DNA of 17,496 nt from an uncultured Spirochaetales bacterium (GTDB taxonomy: Bacteria; UBP6; UBA1177), in contig CACZFE010000015.1 in the NCBI GenBank assembly GCA_902780365.1, positions 1 through 17,496 of the forward strand, written 5' to 3'. Under the pieces are notes generated by a model that saw only the letters and a list, made by a program, of their open reading frames with translations, did not search any database and was not told the DNA's origin. Made by a program: the position numbers and the translations under genes. Numbering within the stretch: the stretch's first letter is position 1; every line of letters begins with the position of its first letter. This document shows positions 6,348 through 14,188 of the stretch, one piece after another.

Positions 6348-6977
6348 ATGGATGCAAGAACAGCGCAGTATTTAAGGGATTTCATTAAACACGATTCCGA
6401 TTTTCTCGACACTCTTGAGAAATCGAACAGAAGCCGCAACGACATTCAGCCGATGATCGAGCTTGAAGTCGGAAAGTTTCTCGTTTTTCTGATTCAGGCA
6501 AAGAAAATAAAATCTGTCCTCGAACTTGGCACGAGCAACGGCTATTCAGCGATCTGGATGGCTTCGGCTCTTAGAAAAACAGGCGGAAAAATCATCACCG
6601 TCGAAGGTCACGACAGGATCTTCGCAGAAGCCGAAAAGAATATCGCAGAATCAGGTTACGGCGACATAATCGAACTTTATCACGGCAAAGCCGAAGCAAA
6701 AGTTGCAGAACTTCTAAAAATTGGGGAAAAATTCGATCTCATTTTTCAGGACTGCGGAAAATATTTATATCCGATGCTTCTCGAATCTACCGTGAAACTC
6801 TGCAAGAAAGGGGGAATAATCGCAGCTGACGATTCGCTTTTCAGAGTGACGGAAACTGTCCGCAGCGGCCTTGGCGACTACACCCACGACTACAACAGAG
6901 CCGTTTTCGCACACAAAAAACTTTTCAGCACGATTTTGCCGATAGGCCACGGGCTGACAATCAGTCTTAAAATTTAA
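6348..6977 (+). CDS. SAM-dependent O-methyltransferase, possibly TrmR-like
   Basis: The protein has 209 residues. It shows a class I methyltransferase fold: motif I VLELGTSNGYS at 57-67, an acidic end of strand beta2 at TVEGHD (84-89), FDLIFQDCGKYLY at 129-141, and GGIIAADDSLF at 155-165. In cation-dependent O-methyltransferases an Asp and an Asp-Asn pair hold the metal; here Asp135 and Asp161-Asp162 occupy those places, so the usual Asn is Asp. Size and layout fit the Methyltransf_3/24 group that includes TrmR, which methylates 5-hydroxyuridine in tRNA. The presence of a TrhP-like gene nearby makes this role plausible, but a small-molecule substrate is equally possible. The ribosome-binding site is GGAGG at 6337-6341. 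Confidence 0.85.
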   Translation: MDARTAQYLRDFIKHDSDFLDTLEKSNRSRNDIQPMIELEVGKFLVFLIQAKKIKSVLELGTSNGYSAIWMASALRKTGGKIITVEGHDRIFAEAEKNIAESGYGDIIELYHGKAEAKVAELLKIGEKFDLIFQDCGKYLYPMLLESTVKLCKKGGIIAADDSLFRVTETVRSGLGDYTHDYNRAVFAHKKLFSTILPIGHGLTISLKI

Positions 6978-6984
6978 ATTCTGA

Positions 6985-7045
6985 CGCCGCCCGACTTTTG
7001 TCGATATATCGAAACATCGAAATTTCGACATTTCGAAAGGCGGCG
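6985..7045. repeat. Nested palindromic element between convergent genes
   Basis: A perfect outer 7-bp stem, CGCCGCC (6985-6991) with GGCGGCG (7039-7045), encloses three smaller palindromes. These are CGAC-TTTT-GTCG (6992-7003); CGATATATCG (7002-7011, sharing CG with the previous one); and a 28-base near-palindrome centred on AAATTT, built of four TCGAAA/TTTCGA units separated by CA. It lies between the ends of the O-methyltransferase and ispG genes. A bidirectional terminator or a dispersed palindromic repeat is the likely class. Confidence 0.6.
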
Positions 7046-7053
7046 AATCGTTC

Positions 7054-8127
7054 TTATCGACCCCAATGTTTTTTGATTTTCTCAGTCAGAAAAGCAAAGG
7101 CTTCATCCTGATCGTCGAATTTTCTGACGATCTCCCCTTTTTCGAAATAGAGGGCACAGTCTTTTCCCAAAGCGATGCCGAGATCGGCTTCACGGGCCTC
7201 TCCCGGGCCGTTCACTTCGCAGCCCATGACGGCAACTTTCAAGTTCGGTTTCATCCACCACTTCTCTTCGTCGAACCAGGCTTCGAGGCGGTTGTAGTAT
7301 TCGATGACCTTTCCGTGAGTCCTGCCGCATGTCGGGCAGCTTACGATCTCGCCGCCGGTTTTTAAGATCCCGAGCGACTTCAAAATCATGTTTGCTGTCC
7401 TCAACTCTTCTTCTATCGGTGCAGTGAGGCTTACTCTGAAAGTATCGACCAACCCTTCGCTCAAAAGGATCGCGATCCCCGCCGTTCCTTTGATTATTCC
7501 GTGCTTTCCGCCGCCCGCTTCGGTTATCCCGACGTGAAGCGGAGCATCACTGTTTTCGCGGATCTTTCTGCACGCAGCAACTGTTTCTGAAACATTCGAA
7601 GCTTTCGCCGAAATTTTGAAATTGAAGAAATCATGCTCTTTTTCAAGGTAGTCTGCCCAGAAAAGCGAGCTTTCAACAAGTCCCTCCCAAGTCACTCCGC
7701 CGTATTTTTTGAGGATATTTTTGTCGAGCGAGCCGCCGTTGACACCGATCCTCACTGCAAGTTCAGGGCGTTTTTTCGCAGCCTCGATTATTGCGTCGAC
7801 TTTATCCGCGCCTCCGACATTTCCGGGATTGAAGCGCACTCCGCTCACTCCTGCGTCGATTGCCGCAATGGCAAGCTTGTAGTCGAAGTGGATGTCGGCG
7901 ATTATTTCGCCTTTGAAATTTGCAACCAAATACTGAAGTCCGCCAAGCTCGTCGATGTGCTTGAAGGCCGTTCTGACAACGCTGCAGCCAAGGTCAAGCG
8001 CCCGGTCTGCCTCAGACAGCGCCGCTTCCTTTCTTGTCAGAGGAGTAGTTATCATTGTCTGTATAACGGGAGGATTTCCGCCGCCGATTTTCACTTTTCC
8101 CAAAGTTATGACTCTCGATTTTTTCAT
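7054..8127 (-). CDS. ispG: 4-hydroxy-3-methylbut-2-en-1-yl diphosphate synthase IspG
   Basis: The protein has 357 residues, the typical short bacterial form. IspG reduces ME-cPP to HMBPP in the MEP isoprenoid pathway with a [4Fe-4S] cluster. The cluster ligands are visible as Cys264 and Cys267 in SCPTCGRT and Cys303 in MGCEVNGPGEAREADLG, with Glu310 in the conserved position. The TIM-barrel part has ADIHFDYKLA (77-86) and VRFNPGNVG (97-105). The N-terminal VIQTMITTPLT replaces the more usual VQSMTNTxT pattern. The start ATG has a perfect AGGAGG six bases upstream, which overlaps the stop codon of the amidohydrolase gene, so the two are translated from one message. Confidence 0.97.
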   Translation of the reverse strand: MKKSRVITLGKVKIGGGNPPVIQTMITTPLTRKEAALSEADRALDLGCSVVRTAFKHIDELGGLQYLVANFKGEIIADIHFDYKLAIAAIDAGVSGVRFNPGNVGGADKVDAIIEAAKKRPELAVRIGVNGGSLDKNILKKYGGVTWEGLVESSLFWADYLEKEHDFFNFKISAKASNVSETVAACRKIRENSDAPLHVGITEAGGGKHGIIKGTAGIAILLSEGLVDTFRVSLTAPIEEELRTANMILKSLGILKTGGEIVSCPTCGRTHGKVIEYYNRLEAWFDEEKWWMKPNLKVAVMGCEVNGPGEAREADLGIALGKDCALYFEKGEIVRKFDDQDEAFAFLTEKIKKHWGR

Positions 8128-8136
8128 TCCAGCCTC

Positions 8137-9318
8137 CTAACCGAAAATTTCCGCAGGGTCGAATTCGTAACTTCCGAGTCCTTTATCAACACAGTATCCT
8201 GCGATAAATTCGCTCAAAGTGAGTCTCTGCCCTTCAAAAACGGGGCGAAGGGACTGCTGGAGCGCGAATTTCACACCGTGCGGCATTCCGTCGGAACCGA
8301 AAAACATATCCTTGCCGGGAACAAAACCGGCTTTATCGATAAGCATTCTGAAAGGGTTGTTTCTTTCGGCAAAACCGTCTGGCAGTCTGTCTGCGTAAAT
8401 CAGCGAATCCTCAGTAAAATTGGGCTGCATCGAAAGGACGATCCCCAGGTTTTTAGCCCTTTTCGCCGTTTCAAGATCGATAAACTGCGCGTGTTCGAGC
8501 CTGATAAACTGATTGCTTCCGTGCTTTCTCACGATTTCTGCCGCATCGACCACCTGCTTCGCTGCAATGTCACCCAAAGCGTGGATCGCAACACCGTTTG
8601 CAGTGGAGGCGGCTTCTTCAAGAAGTCCGGTAAGCTCGGAGAGCGTGTGAGTCAGAACACCTTCGCTGCCATTTCGGTAAGGTCTGCTCAAAGCGGCTGT
8701 ACCTGAACCGTTCGCTCCGTCTGTAAAAAGTTTTATTCCTTTGATTTTTCTTTTGGTCGCTTCAGGCAGCGTGCGGAAAGTATTTATGTCCGCCCAGAAC
8801 GAAACGCGGTTTTTGAGTTCAGATTTGTCGATAGTCTCGAATATTTTCTGTGTCGGAAGAAGCATATCCTCGATTTCATAAACTCCGCATTCCTTCAGCA
8901 GAGAATCAGCAAATTCCTGCATCGTTTCAAGAGTTGAAGGCATGATCTGCACAAAGAAAAGGAGAAGTTCCGTAACATGTTCCTCGCACCAGTCGGGATT
9001 TTCGTAGTTGTCGATTATCTCGGTAAAATCAGGGCGGAGCAGTTTCTTTGCCCCTTCGTTCATCACGAAACCGTGAAGCGAGAGATTCGAGATTATGAGC
9101 GGCGGGAATTTGTCGAGTTCGGACTTTTCAAATGAATAGAAACCGCTGTTCCAGCCATAAGCCGAATTGAGTTTCCCCTCCTCGAATTTTTTGAACAAAT
9201 CCAAAGCTTTGTCTTTGGTTCGGACCTCTTTGAGGCATACCGATCTGAACATTCCTGCATAGAGAGTGAAGTGACTGTGCGAATCATGCAGATAAGGAAG
9301 CGACATTTTCGAAAGCAT
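8137..9318 (-). CDS. Amidohydrolase family protein (Amidohydro_3/YtcJ-like), shortened
   Basis: The protein has 393 residues. Metal-binding motifs of the amidohydrolase TIM barrel are present: HDSHSHF (His14, His16), KGIKLFTDGANGSGTAA near residue 193, AIHALGD near 245, RLEHAQF near 274, SMQPNF near 296 and FFGSDGMPHG near 338. These match the YtcJ/Amidohydro_3 branch, usually about 530-550 residues. This protein begins almost at the first histidine motif and stops shortly after the last. The flanking beta-sandwich domain built from both ends of the chain is therefore missing. The substrate is unknown; relatives hydrolyse N-acyl amino acids or similar amides. The upstream lipoprotein gene ends 39 bases away, and ispG starts 9 bases after the stop. 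Confidence 0.9.
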   Translation of the reverse strand: MLSKMSLPYLHDSHSHFTLYAGMFRSVCLKEVRTKDKALDLFKKFEEGKLNSAYGWNSGFYSFEKSELDKFPPLIISNLSLHGFVMNEGAKKLLRPDFTEIIDNYENPDWCEEHVTELLLFFVQIMPSTLETMQEFADSLLKECGVYEIEDMLLPTQKIFETIDKSELKNRVSFWADINTFRTLPEATKRKIKGIKLFTDGANGSGTAALSRPYRNGSEGVLTHTLSELTGLLEEAASTANGVAIHALGDIAAKQVVDAAEIVRKHGSNQFIRLEHAQFIDLETAKRAKNLGIVLSMQPNFTEDSLIYADRLPDGFAERNNPFRMLIDKAGFVPGKDMFFGSDGMPHGVKFALQQSLRPVFEGQRLTLSEFIAGYCVDKGLGSYEFDPAEIFG

Positions 9319-9357
9319 TGTGAAACCTCTGTTTTGAAAAGTTAGGATCTCTGATGT

Positions 9358-11073
9358 TTATTTAGGTGAAACACCCGGTTTTTTAGGACTCGGAAGCCAG
9401 GTGAAGCCGTCGAGAACGACTGTTGAATCCCACGAATGGTCCGGACCGTAACCGACTGATCCCTGTTCCCAGAGAGCGAGTCTCAAAGTGATTTCCTCGT
9501 TCGGCTCTACGTTTCCGACAACTCTGAGCCAGCCTGTACCGCCGTGACCGTCATTGCATGCAATCATACCCGATTTTCCTTCCGTACCGAAACCTGTTCC
9601 GTTGAGAAGTTCGTCACCGGTGCAGAAACCCCATTTGTTTATGCTGTTTGTCATGCCGCCGATAAGGCCGCCGCCGCCGCAGTTCGGGTTGCATGCCTTG
9701 AAAAGTCCTGCCGGAGCAAGGTCAACACCGACCGGGTTGCCTAAATCGTCTTTGGCAAGGTTCTTGTCATACGGATTTTTGTATTCTGCGTTCGGGTTCT
9801 TCTCGTTGTATGTCGAATCAAGAAGAGCGACAAAGAAATCATTGTAGTTGCTGTCGCTGCAGACCGTGCTCGGATATTCGATCGACATGAAGAAAAGATT
9901 GAATTCAAACGCTCTTGCATTTGCCGGGACCTTCATTTTCAAAGTGAGCATGATAGGATCCTGAACTGAAGGAATTTCCTTGCCTGAGCACTGATTCGTA
10001 AGACCGTCCTGCAGAGGCTGTCCGCCGCATGAAGGAGCTTTCGGGATTTCACAGTTTTTCATCATATTGATCCAGTCTTCCGGGATTTTGCTCGCAGTCT
10101 GCATGTCGCCGGCTCCCAAAGTCGCGATACTTGCATTCTGTGTCGGGCTGTTCCACTGACCAGTAGAAAGAACTGCCAGCATATTGCTGCCGTCTTCAGG
10201 AGCCATAGCCGTGCCAAACATATTCGTTACAGCGAAAGTCTGGTAATCGCTTTCGTAATAAGGCATCTCGCGGCTCATTCTCTCAGTGGGATTGTAGTTG
10301 CATCCACCGTTTTCTCCCTGGCTGCATGCGTTCGGGTTTGTGTCAATCATTTCTGTAACAGGTGTTCCGGCAAGAGAAAGTTCAGCTGAAATCAGGCCTG
10401 CACATGCTCCCATAGCCTTTGCAAGTTTTTCTGCGTTGCCTTCGTAATCGCCGATAGTAAGTGAAAGTCCGGCATCACAGTGCTCGACTTCATCGACTTC
10501 TCCGTTGCAGTTGTCATCCAGGTAGTTATCTCTCATTTCGAATGCGCCAGGATTGATCCTTTCAGGAGAATCTGTTCCGCTGCAGCCTGGTTCCCAAGCT
10601 GTTTCGCAGCAGTCTCCGGTGCAGTATGTATATCCGTCACCGTCGTAATCGACAGCCGTCTCAGGAGTCATATCTTCGCCGTCACAGTTTTCGTCTATGC
10701 CGTTGCTGCATATTTCAGGGCTTGGAAGGATCTGTTCGCGGCACTCGCTCCAGTCGCTTCCGTCTTCAACACATTCTTTATAGCCGGCTTTGCAGATACC
10801 GACACCGTCAGTTCCGCTCGGACCCTCGTAACAAGGCTGCCTGTCACCAGGTGTACATTCGACATAAATTCCGCCGCCGTTGACAGGTTCTTCGTCAGAG
10901 TCGGTCTGCTCAGTGTCACCGGTCTCGCCTTCACCGCTGCCGTTGCCGCCGTTTCCGCCTTCAGAATTGCTATCGTCATTTACGACAGTATCTTCTTCTT
11001 CATCGCTTGCACCGCATGCAGTAAAGAAAAATACTGTCAGACAAAGCGCCAAAACAACCAAAATTTTTTTCAT
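9358..11073 (-). CDS. Large lipoprotein with MopE-like metal-binding motifs and choice-of-anchor-L-like domain
   Basis: The protein has 571 residues. The signal peptide ends in a lipobox, FFFTAC, giving lipidated Cys20. An acidic Asp/Glu/Gly-rich linker follows to about residue 68. Residues 73-135 are of the type CTPGDRQPCYEGP...GVGICKAGYKEC...PSPEICSNGIDENCDGED, and residues 143-195 contain DYDGDGY and DNYLDDNCNGEVDE. These are MopE-type putative metal-binding motifs common in Myxococcota surface proteins. The C-terminal part (about 200-565) resembles the choice-of-anchor L domain, with FEFNLFFMSIEYPSTVC...YNDFF and LRLALWEQG...HSWDSTVVLDGF. The ATG has GGAGGT upstream. Probably outer-membrane anchored; the function may be adhesion or metal/calcium binding. 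Confidence 0.9.
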   Translation of the reverse strand: MKKILVVLALCLTVFFFTACGASDEEEDTVVNDDSNSEGGNGGNGSGEGETGDTEQTDSDEEPVNGGGIYVECTPGDRQPCYEGPSGTDGVGICKAGYKECVEDGSDWSECREQILPSPEICSNGIDENCDGEDMTPETAVDYDGDGYTYCTGDCCETAWEPGCSGTDSPERINPGAFEMRDNYLDDNCNGEVDEVEHCDAGLSLTIGDYEGNAEKLAKAMGACAGLISAELSLAGTPVTEMIDTNPNACSQGENGGCNYNPTERMSREMPYYESDYQTFAVTNMFGTAMAPEDGSNMLAVLSTGQWNSPTQNASIATLGAGDMQTASKIPEDWINMMKNCEIPKAPSCGGQPLQDGLTNQCSGKEIPSVQDPIMLTLKMKVPANARAFEFNLFFMSIEYPSTVCSDSNYNDFFVALLDSTYNEKNPNAEYKNPYDKNLAKDDLGNPVGVDLAPAGLFKACNPNCGGGGLIGGMTNSINKWGFCTGDELLNGTGFGTEGKSGMIACNDGHGGTGWLRVVGNVEPNEEITLRLALWEQGSVGYGPDHSWDSTVVLDGFTWLPSPKKPGVSPK

Positions 11074-11103
11074 TTTAACCTCCGAATAAGAATAAAATCA
11101 CCA

Positions 11104-11142
11104 ACACGGCAGATATTTTACAAAAAGCTGGAAATAAAACAA
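11104..11142 (-). promoter_or_regulatory. Promoter for the MopE-like lipoprotein gene
   Basis: On the minus strand TTGTTT (11137-11142) and TAAAAT (11115-11120) are separated by 16 bases. They are followed by ATCTGCCGTGTTGG, a weaker form of the T-tract start seen at other promoters here. It is divergent from the lipoprotein gene at 11246. Confidence 0.4.
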
Positions 11143-11193
11143 GGGTTAAAATGCGCTGCAGGAAAATTAAGTGTTATTTTATCCAGATTTCCG

Positions 11194-11220
11194 TATAATT
11201 GCCGGTCTGTGTTTTTTTTG
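11194..11220 (+). promoter_or_regulatory. Promoter -10 region and T8 tract for the FG-GAP lipoprotein gene
   Basis: A perfect TATAAT (11194-11199) is followed 12 bases later by a T8 run and G (11212-11220). No good -35 hexamer lies 16-18 bases upstream, so an activator may be needed. Confidence 0.4.
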
Positions 11221-11245
11221 ACCGTCAACAAAAGAGGAGATTTCA

Positions 11246-13279
11246 ATGAAAAAATTTTCATTTCTGCTTATTTTTATTGTTTTTTTCCTTGCTTCATGCG
11301 GAAGCGGATCCAAATCGGAAAATGATTCTGATAGCGGTGAACCGCAGAACGACGAGGATACCGTCAACGATGACGACAGCACCGGACCTCAGCCTGACGA
11401 AGAAGCGGTCGAACCGGTATGCCTGAAACCGAAAGCAGGTCCCTACGCGCTTAAATTCACCGATATTTCGGAACAAATGGGAATTCAGAAAATCAACGCT
11501 CTCGGTACCCAGATCACGGTTGCCGACATTGACGGCGACAGATGGCCCGACATTTACACATCGCTTGCATCGAAAGCACGCGAGGACCAGAGCGAGCCGA
11601 AGAATCTCTACAAGCTGCTGAAAAACGTAAAAGGTGAATCTTTTGAGGATATCACCTTCTCAAGCGGACTTTTTGCGGATAAAAACGGAACGAACGGCCT
11701 CGCATCGACATACGTCGTTTTCGCCGATATGAACAATGACGGTTATCAGGATGCCTTCAATGTCGTCTATGTTGACAACGACACTCTTTCCAGCGATTCT
11801 TTTGAAGATGATTACTCCCGCGTTTATCTGAATAAAGGCGACGGAACTTTCTCGTACACCGGAGGAAATTTCGTTTTCGACGATATGTTCGAGGCTATCG
11901 CAGGCGCCGCATTCCTGGACTATGACCGCGACGGCGTTATAGACCTTTTTATCGGAAGACATTACAACCGCTACGGTTATCTTGAATCGTGCGAACCGGA
12001 CACTTTGATGAAAGGTCTCGGAAACGGAAAATTCGAAAATGTCGTAACAGGAAACAGCGGGCTTGAAACCGAAAAATTCAATGAAAGCAATGCATTGGAA
12101 GGCAAATTCAACAAGCCGACATGGGGCGTTACGGCATGTGACATTGACGGCGACGGATTTTCCGACATTATGACTTCAAGTTACGGCAGATCCTACAACG
12201 CACTTTACAGAAACAAGGGCAACGGCACTTTTGAGGATCTTTCGATCAGCTCGAATTTCGCTCACGACGACGATGAAAACTACGGAGACGACCAGTTTTT
12301 CGCATGTTACTGCGAGGATGAAACCAACAAAGCGACCGATTACTGCTCTGTATCAAAAGGAGCTGTTATCAGCTGCGACGGTATCGGCACAAGCAACTGG
12401 ACTCCAGGTTTCTCCGATCAGCCTTACCGTTTAGGCGGAAACAGCGCGGGAACTCTCTGCGGCGACTTTGACGGCGACGGCGACACCGACCTTTTCCAGA
12501 TCGAGCTCGCCCACTGGCATATCGGCGAAGCAAGCGACAAATCGCAGCTTATTCTTAACGACGGTTTTCCTGAAAAACCTCTGAGACGCGTCTCTGAAGA
12601 AGAAAGCGGCATTTCGAGGAAACGCTCCGGTTCTTGGAATGACGGTGACCTAGGCGGATTTGCGGCCGATTTCGACAACGACGGAAAACTCGACATTTAC
12701 ATTCTGAGTTCAGACTATCCGGGCACAAAATCGATGCTCTTCCAGCAGCTCTCCGACGGCAAATTCAAAGAGACTGCAAAAGAAGCTGATGCTCAGATCC
12801 CGCGAGCTCACGGCGGTGCTTTTGTAGATATCGACCGCGACGGAGACTACGACCTGATTATCGGAACATCCTTCATGCGCTGGGCTGCAAGCGATGCCGA
12901 CGGTCTTAAAAAACCCGAAAAACAGTGGATCAAGGTTTTGAGAAACGATACAGGTCAGGATGCAAACAAAGTCATCATCGACATTACCGGCAGCGCAGCA
13001 AACCGCGACGCTATCGGCGCGAAAATCATTGTCAAAGCAGGCGGAAAGCAGTTCGTCCGCGAAGTTCAGGGCGCATACGGCCTCAACGGTTTCCAGAACG
13101 ATCATCTCCAGATTATCGGCCTCGGCGATATCTGCGAAATTGAGGAAATTGAAGTCCGCTGGCCCGACAAAGAGGGTTCGATAACAAAATACGACAAAGT
13201 TTTCGCAAACTACGTCCTTGAGATCGATCAGGAAACAGGTCTCAAACACCACAAACCGGAAGAATACTTCAAAAAATAG
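11246..13279 (+). CDS. CRTAC1-like lipoprotein with FG-GAP/VCBS repeats and ASPIC/UnbV domain
   Basis: The protein has 677 residues. The signal peptide ends LASC, giving lipidated Cys18. An acidic Asp/Asn/Ser linker runs to about residue 55. Seven calcium-loop repeats of the form DxDxDGxxD begin near residues 94, 161, 225, 299, 407, 475 and 528, pointing to a beta-propeller of FG-GAP/VCBS type. Residues 575-662 match the ASPIC/UnbV module (VIIDITGSAANRDAIGAKI, then EIEEIEVRWPDKEGSITKYD). Such CRTAC1 family proteins are extracellular; the role here is unknown, with adhesion or calcium binding likely. GAGGAG precedes the ATG at 11246. The rhomboid gene starts 2 bases after the stop, so the two proteins are probably made together. 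Confidence 0.93.
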   Translation: MKKFSFLLIFIVFFLASCGSGSKSENDSDSGEPQNDEDTVNDDDSTGPQPDEEAVEPVCLKPKAGPYALKFTDISEQMGIQKINALGTQITVADIDGDRWPDIYTSLASKAREDQSEPKNLYKLLKNVKGESFEDITFSSGLFADKNGTNGLASTYVVFADMNNDGYQDAFNVVYVDNDTLSSDSFEDDYSRVYLNKGDGTFSYTGGNFVFDDMFEAIAGAAFLDYDRDGVIDLFIGRHYNRYGYLESCEPDTLMKGLGNGKFENVVTGNSGLETEKFNESNALEGKFNKPTWGVTACDIDGDGFSDIMTSSYGRSYNALYRNKGNGTFEDLSISSNFAHDDDENYGDDQFFACYCEDETNKATDYCSVSKGAVISCDGIGTSNWTPGFSDQPYRLGGNSAGTLCGDFDGDGDTDLFQIELAHWHIGEASDKSQLILNDGFPEKPLRRVSEEESGISRKRSGSWNDGDLGGFAADFDNDGKLDIYILSSDYPGTKSMLFQQLSDGKFKETAKEADAQIPRAHGGAFVDIDRDGDYDLIIGTSFMRWAASDADGLKKPEKQWIKVLRNDTGQDANKVIIDITGSAANRDAIGAKIIVKAGGKQFVREVQGAYGLNGFQNDHLQIIGLGDICEIEEIEVRWPDKEGSITKYDKVFANYVLEIDQETGLKHHKPEEYFKK

Positions 13280-13281
13280 TC

Positions 13282-14163
13282 ATGGAAGAAATCCCGCGCA
13301 GTTCCGCATACATACAAGCCGCAAACAAAAAAACGGCGCGGGAATACTCCCTTCTTCTTGACTCGCTCGGGATTGAAAACAATGCAGTTTTCCGCTGGAA
13401 TTCGTGGCAGATAGAAGTTGATCTGAACGATTACAAAAAATCGAAAAGTGAGATCGAAAACTATGAAAAATCGGGCAGAATTGAAAAAATTCATAATAAA
13501 TTTGCCCACATACGCTTTCAAAAAACAAACTGGACAGAGCTCATTCTGACTCTTGCACTACTTGCGGCCTTCCATATTTTCATTTACGAATTCGACCACT
13601 TGGAACTCATAAAAGCGGGAAGATCAAGTGCTGCGGCTATAACCGAAGGGGAATTTTTCAGAGCGGTCACAGCACTCACACTGCACGGAGACTACAAACA
13701 CCTGCTTTCAAACATTTTCTTCGGCGGGATCGTCCTTTGGGCACTTTCGACCATGACGGGAACAGGCTCTGCCCTTCTTTTTGCACTTTTCACCGGTTTT
13801 GCCGGAAACGTCATGAACGCGTTTTTCTACGGCAGCGCTCACAATTCGATAGGCGCTTCGACATCTGTCTTCGGCGTTATCGGAGTTCTTGCCGGATTAC
13901 AGTTTTTTGACAGTATCAGAGAGAAAAAACTCGGGCGCTGGATACCGCTCGGAGCTGCTCTCGGACTTCTCGCCATGCTCGGAAGCAGCGAAAAAAGCGA
14001 TGTTTTAGCCCACCTTTTCGGCTTTGTCGCAGGACTTCCCGCCGGAACTATTTTCGGAGCAGTTTTTTCAAAGCGCAATATCCCCGGAAAAACTTTTCAG
14101 AACATAGCCGCACTTATTTTTATTCTTACAATTTTCGCCTGCTGGATGAGAGCGGTCAGGTAA
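13282..14163 (+). CDS. Rhomboid family intramembrane serine protease
   Basis: The protein has 293 residues. A soluble N-terminal region (1-84), predicted alpha/beta, precedes about six membrane segments. Catalytic features are complete: HGDYKHLLSN (His135, His140, Asn144), the serine motif GASTSVFG (Ser193) and AHLFGFVAG (His244), giving a Ser-His dyad. GASTS replaces the common GASGA. It cleaves substrates within or next to membrane helices. The ATG follows the upstream stop by 2 bases and has no Shine-Dalgarno of its own, so translation probably depends on the lipoprotein gene. The C-terminal GlyGly/MYXO-type rhombosortase signals are not visible in the neighbouring lipoprotein, so the substrate is unknown. 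Confidence 0.93.
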   Translation: MEEIPRSSAYIQAANKKTAREYSLLLDSLGIENNAVFRWNSWQIEVDLNDYKKSKSEIENYEKSGRIEKIHNKFAHIRFQKTNWTELILTLALLAAFHIFIYEFDHLELIKAGRSSAAAITEGEFFRAVTALTLHGDYKHLLSNIFFGGIVLWALSTMTGTGSALLFALFTGFAGNVMNAFFYGSAHNSIGASTSVFGVIGVLAGLQFFDSIREKKLGRWIPLGAALGLLAMLGSSEKSDVLAHLFGFVAGLPAGTIFGAVFSKRNIPGKTFQNIAALIFILTIFACWMRAVR

Positions 14164-14188
14164 ATTCCTTGACCTGCCGCAAAGTTCA

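Noticed and set aside
7633..8706. 357-codon plus-strand frame across ispG and the amidohydrolase
   Set aside because: It spans the antisense of two confident genes and their junction, with no domain or ribosome-binding site.
10480..11325. Plus-strand frame opposite the MopE-like lipoprotein and crossing the divergent promoters
   Set aside because: Low-complexity shadow of the Asp/Gly-rich lipoprotein; it crosses the promoter region and the start of the 11246 gene.
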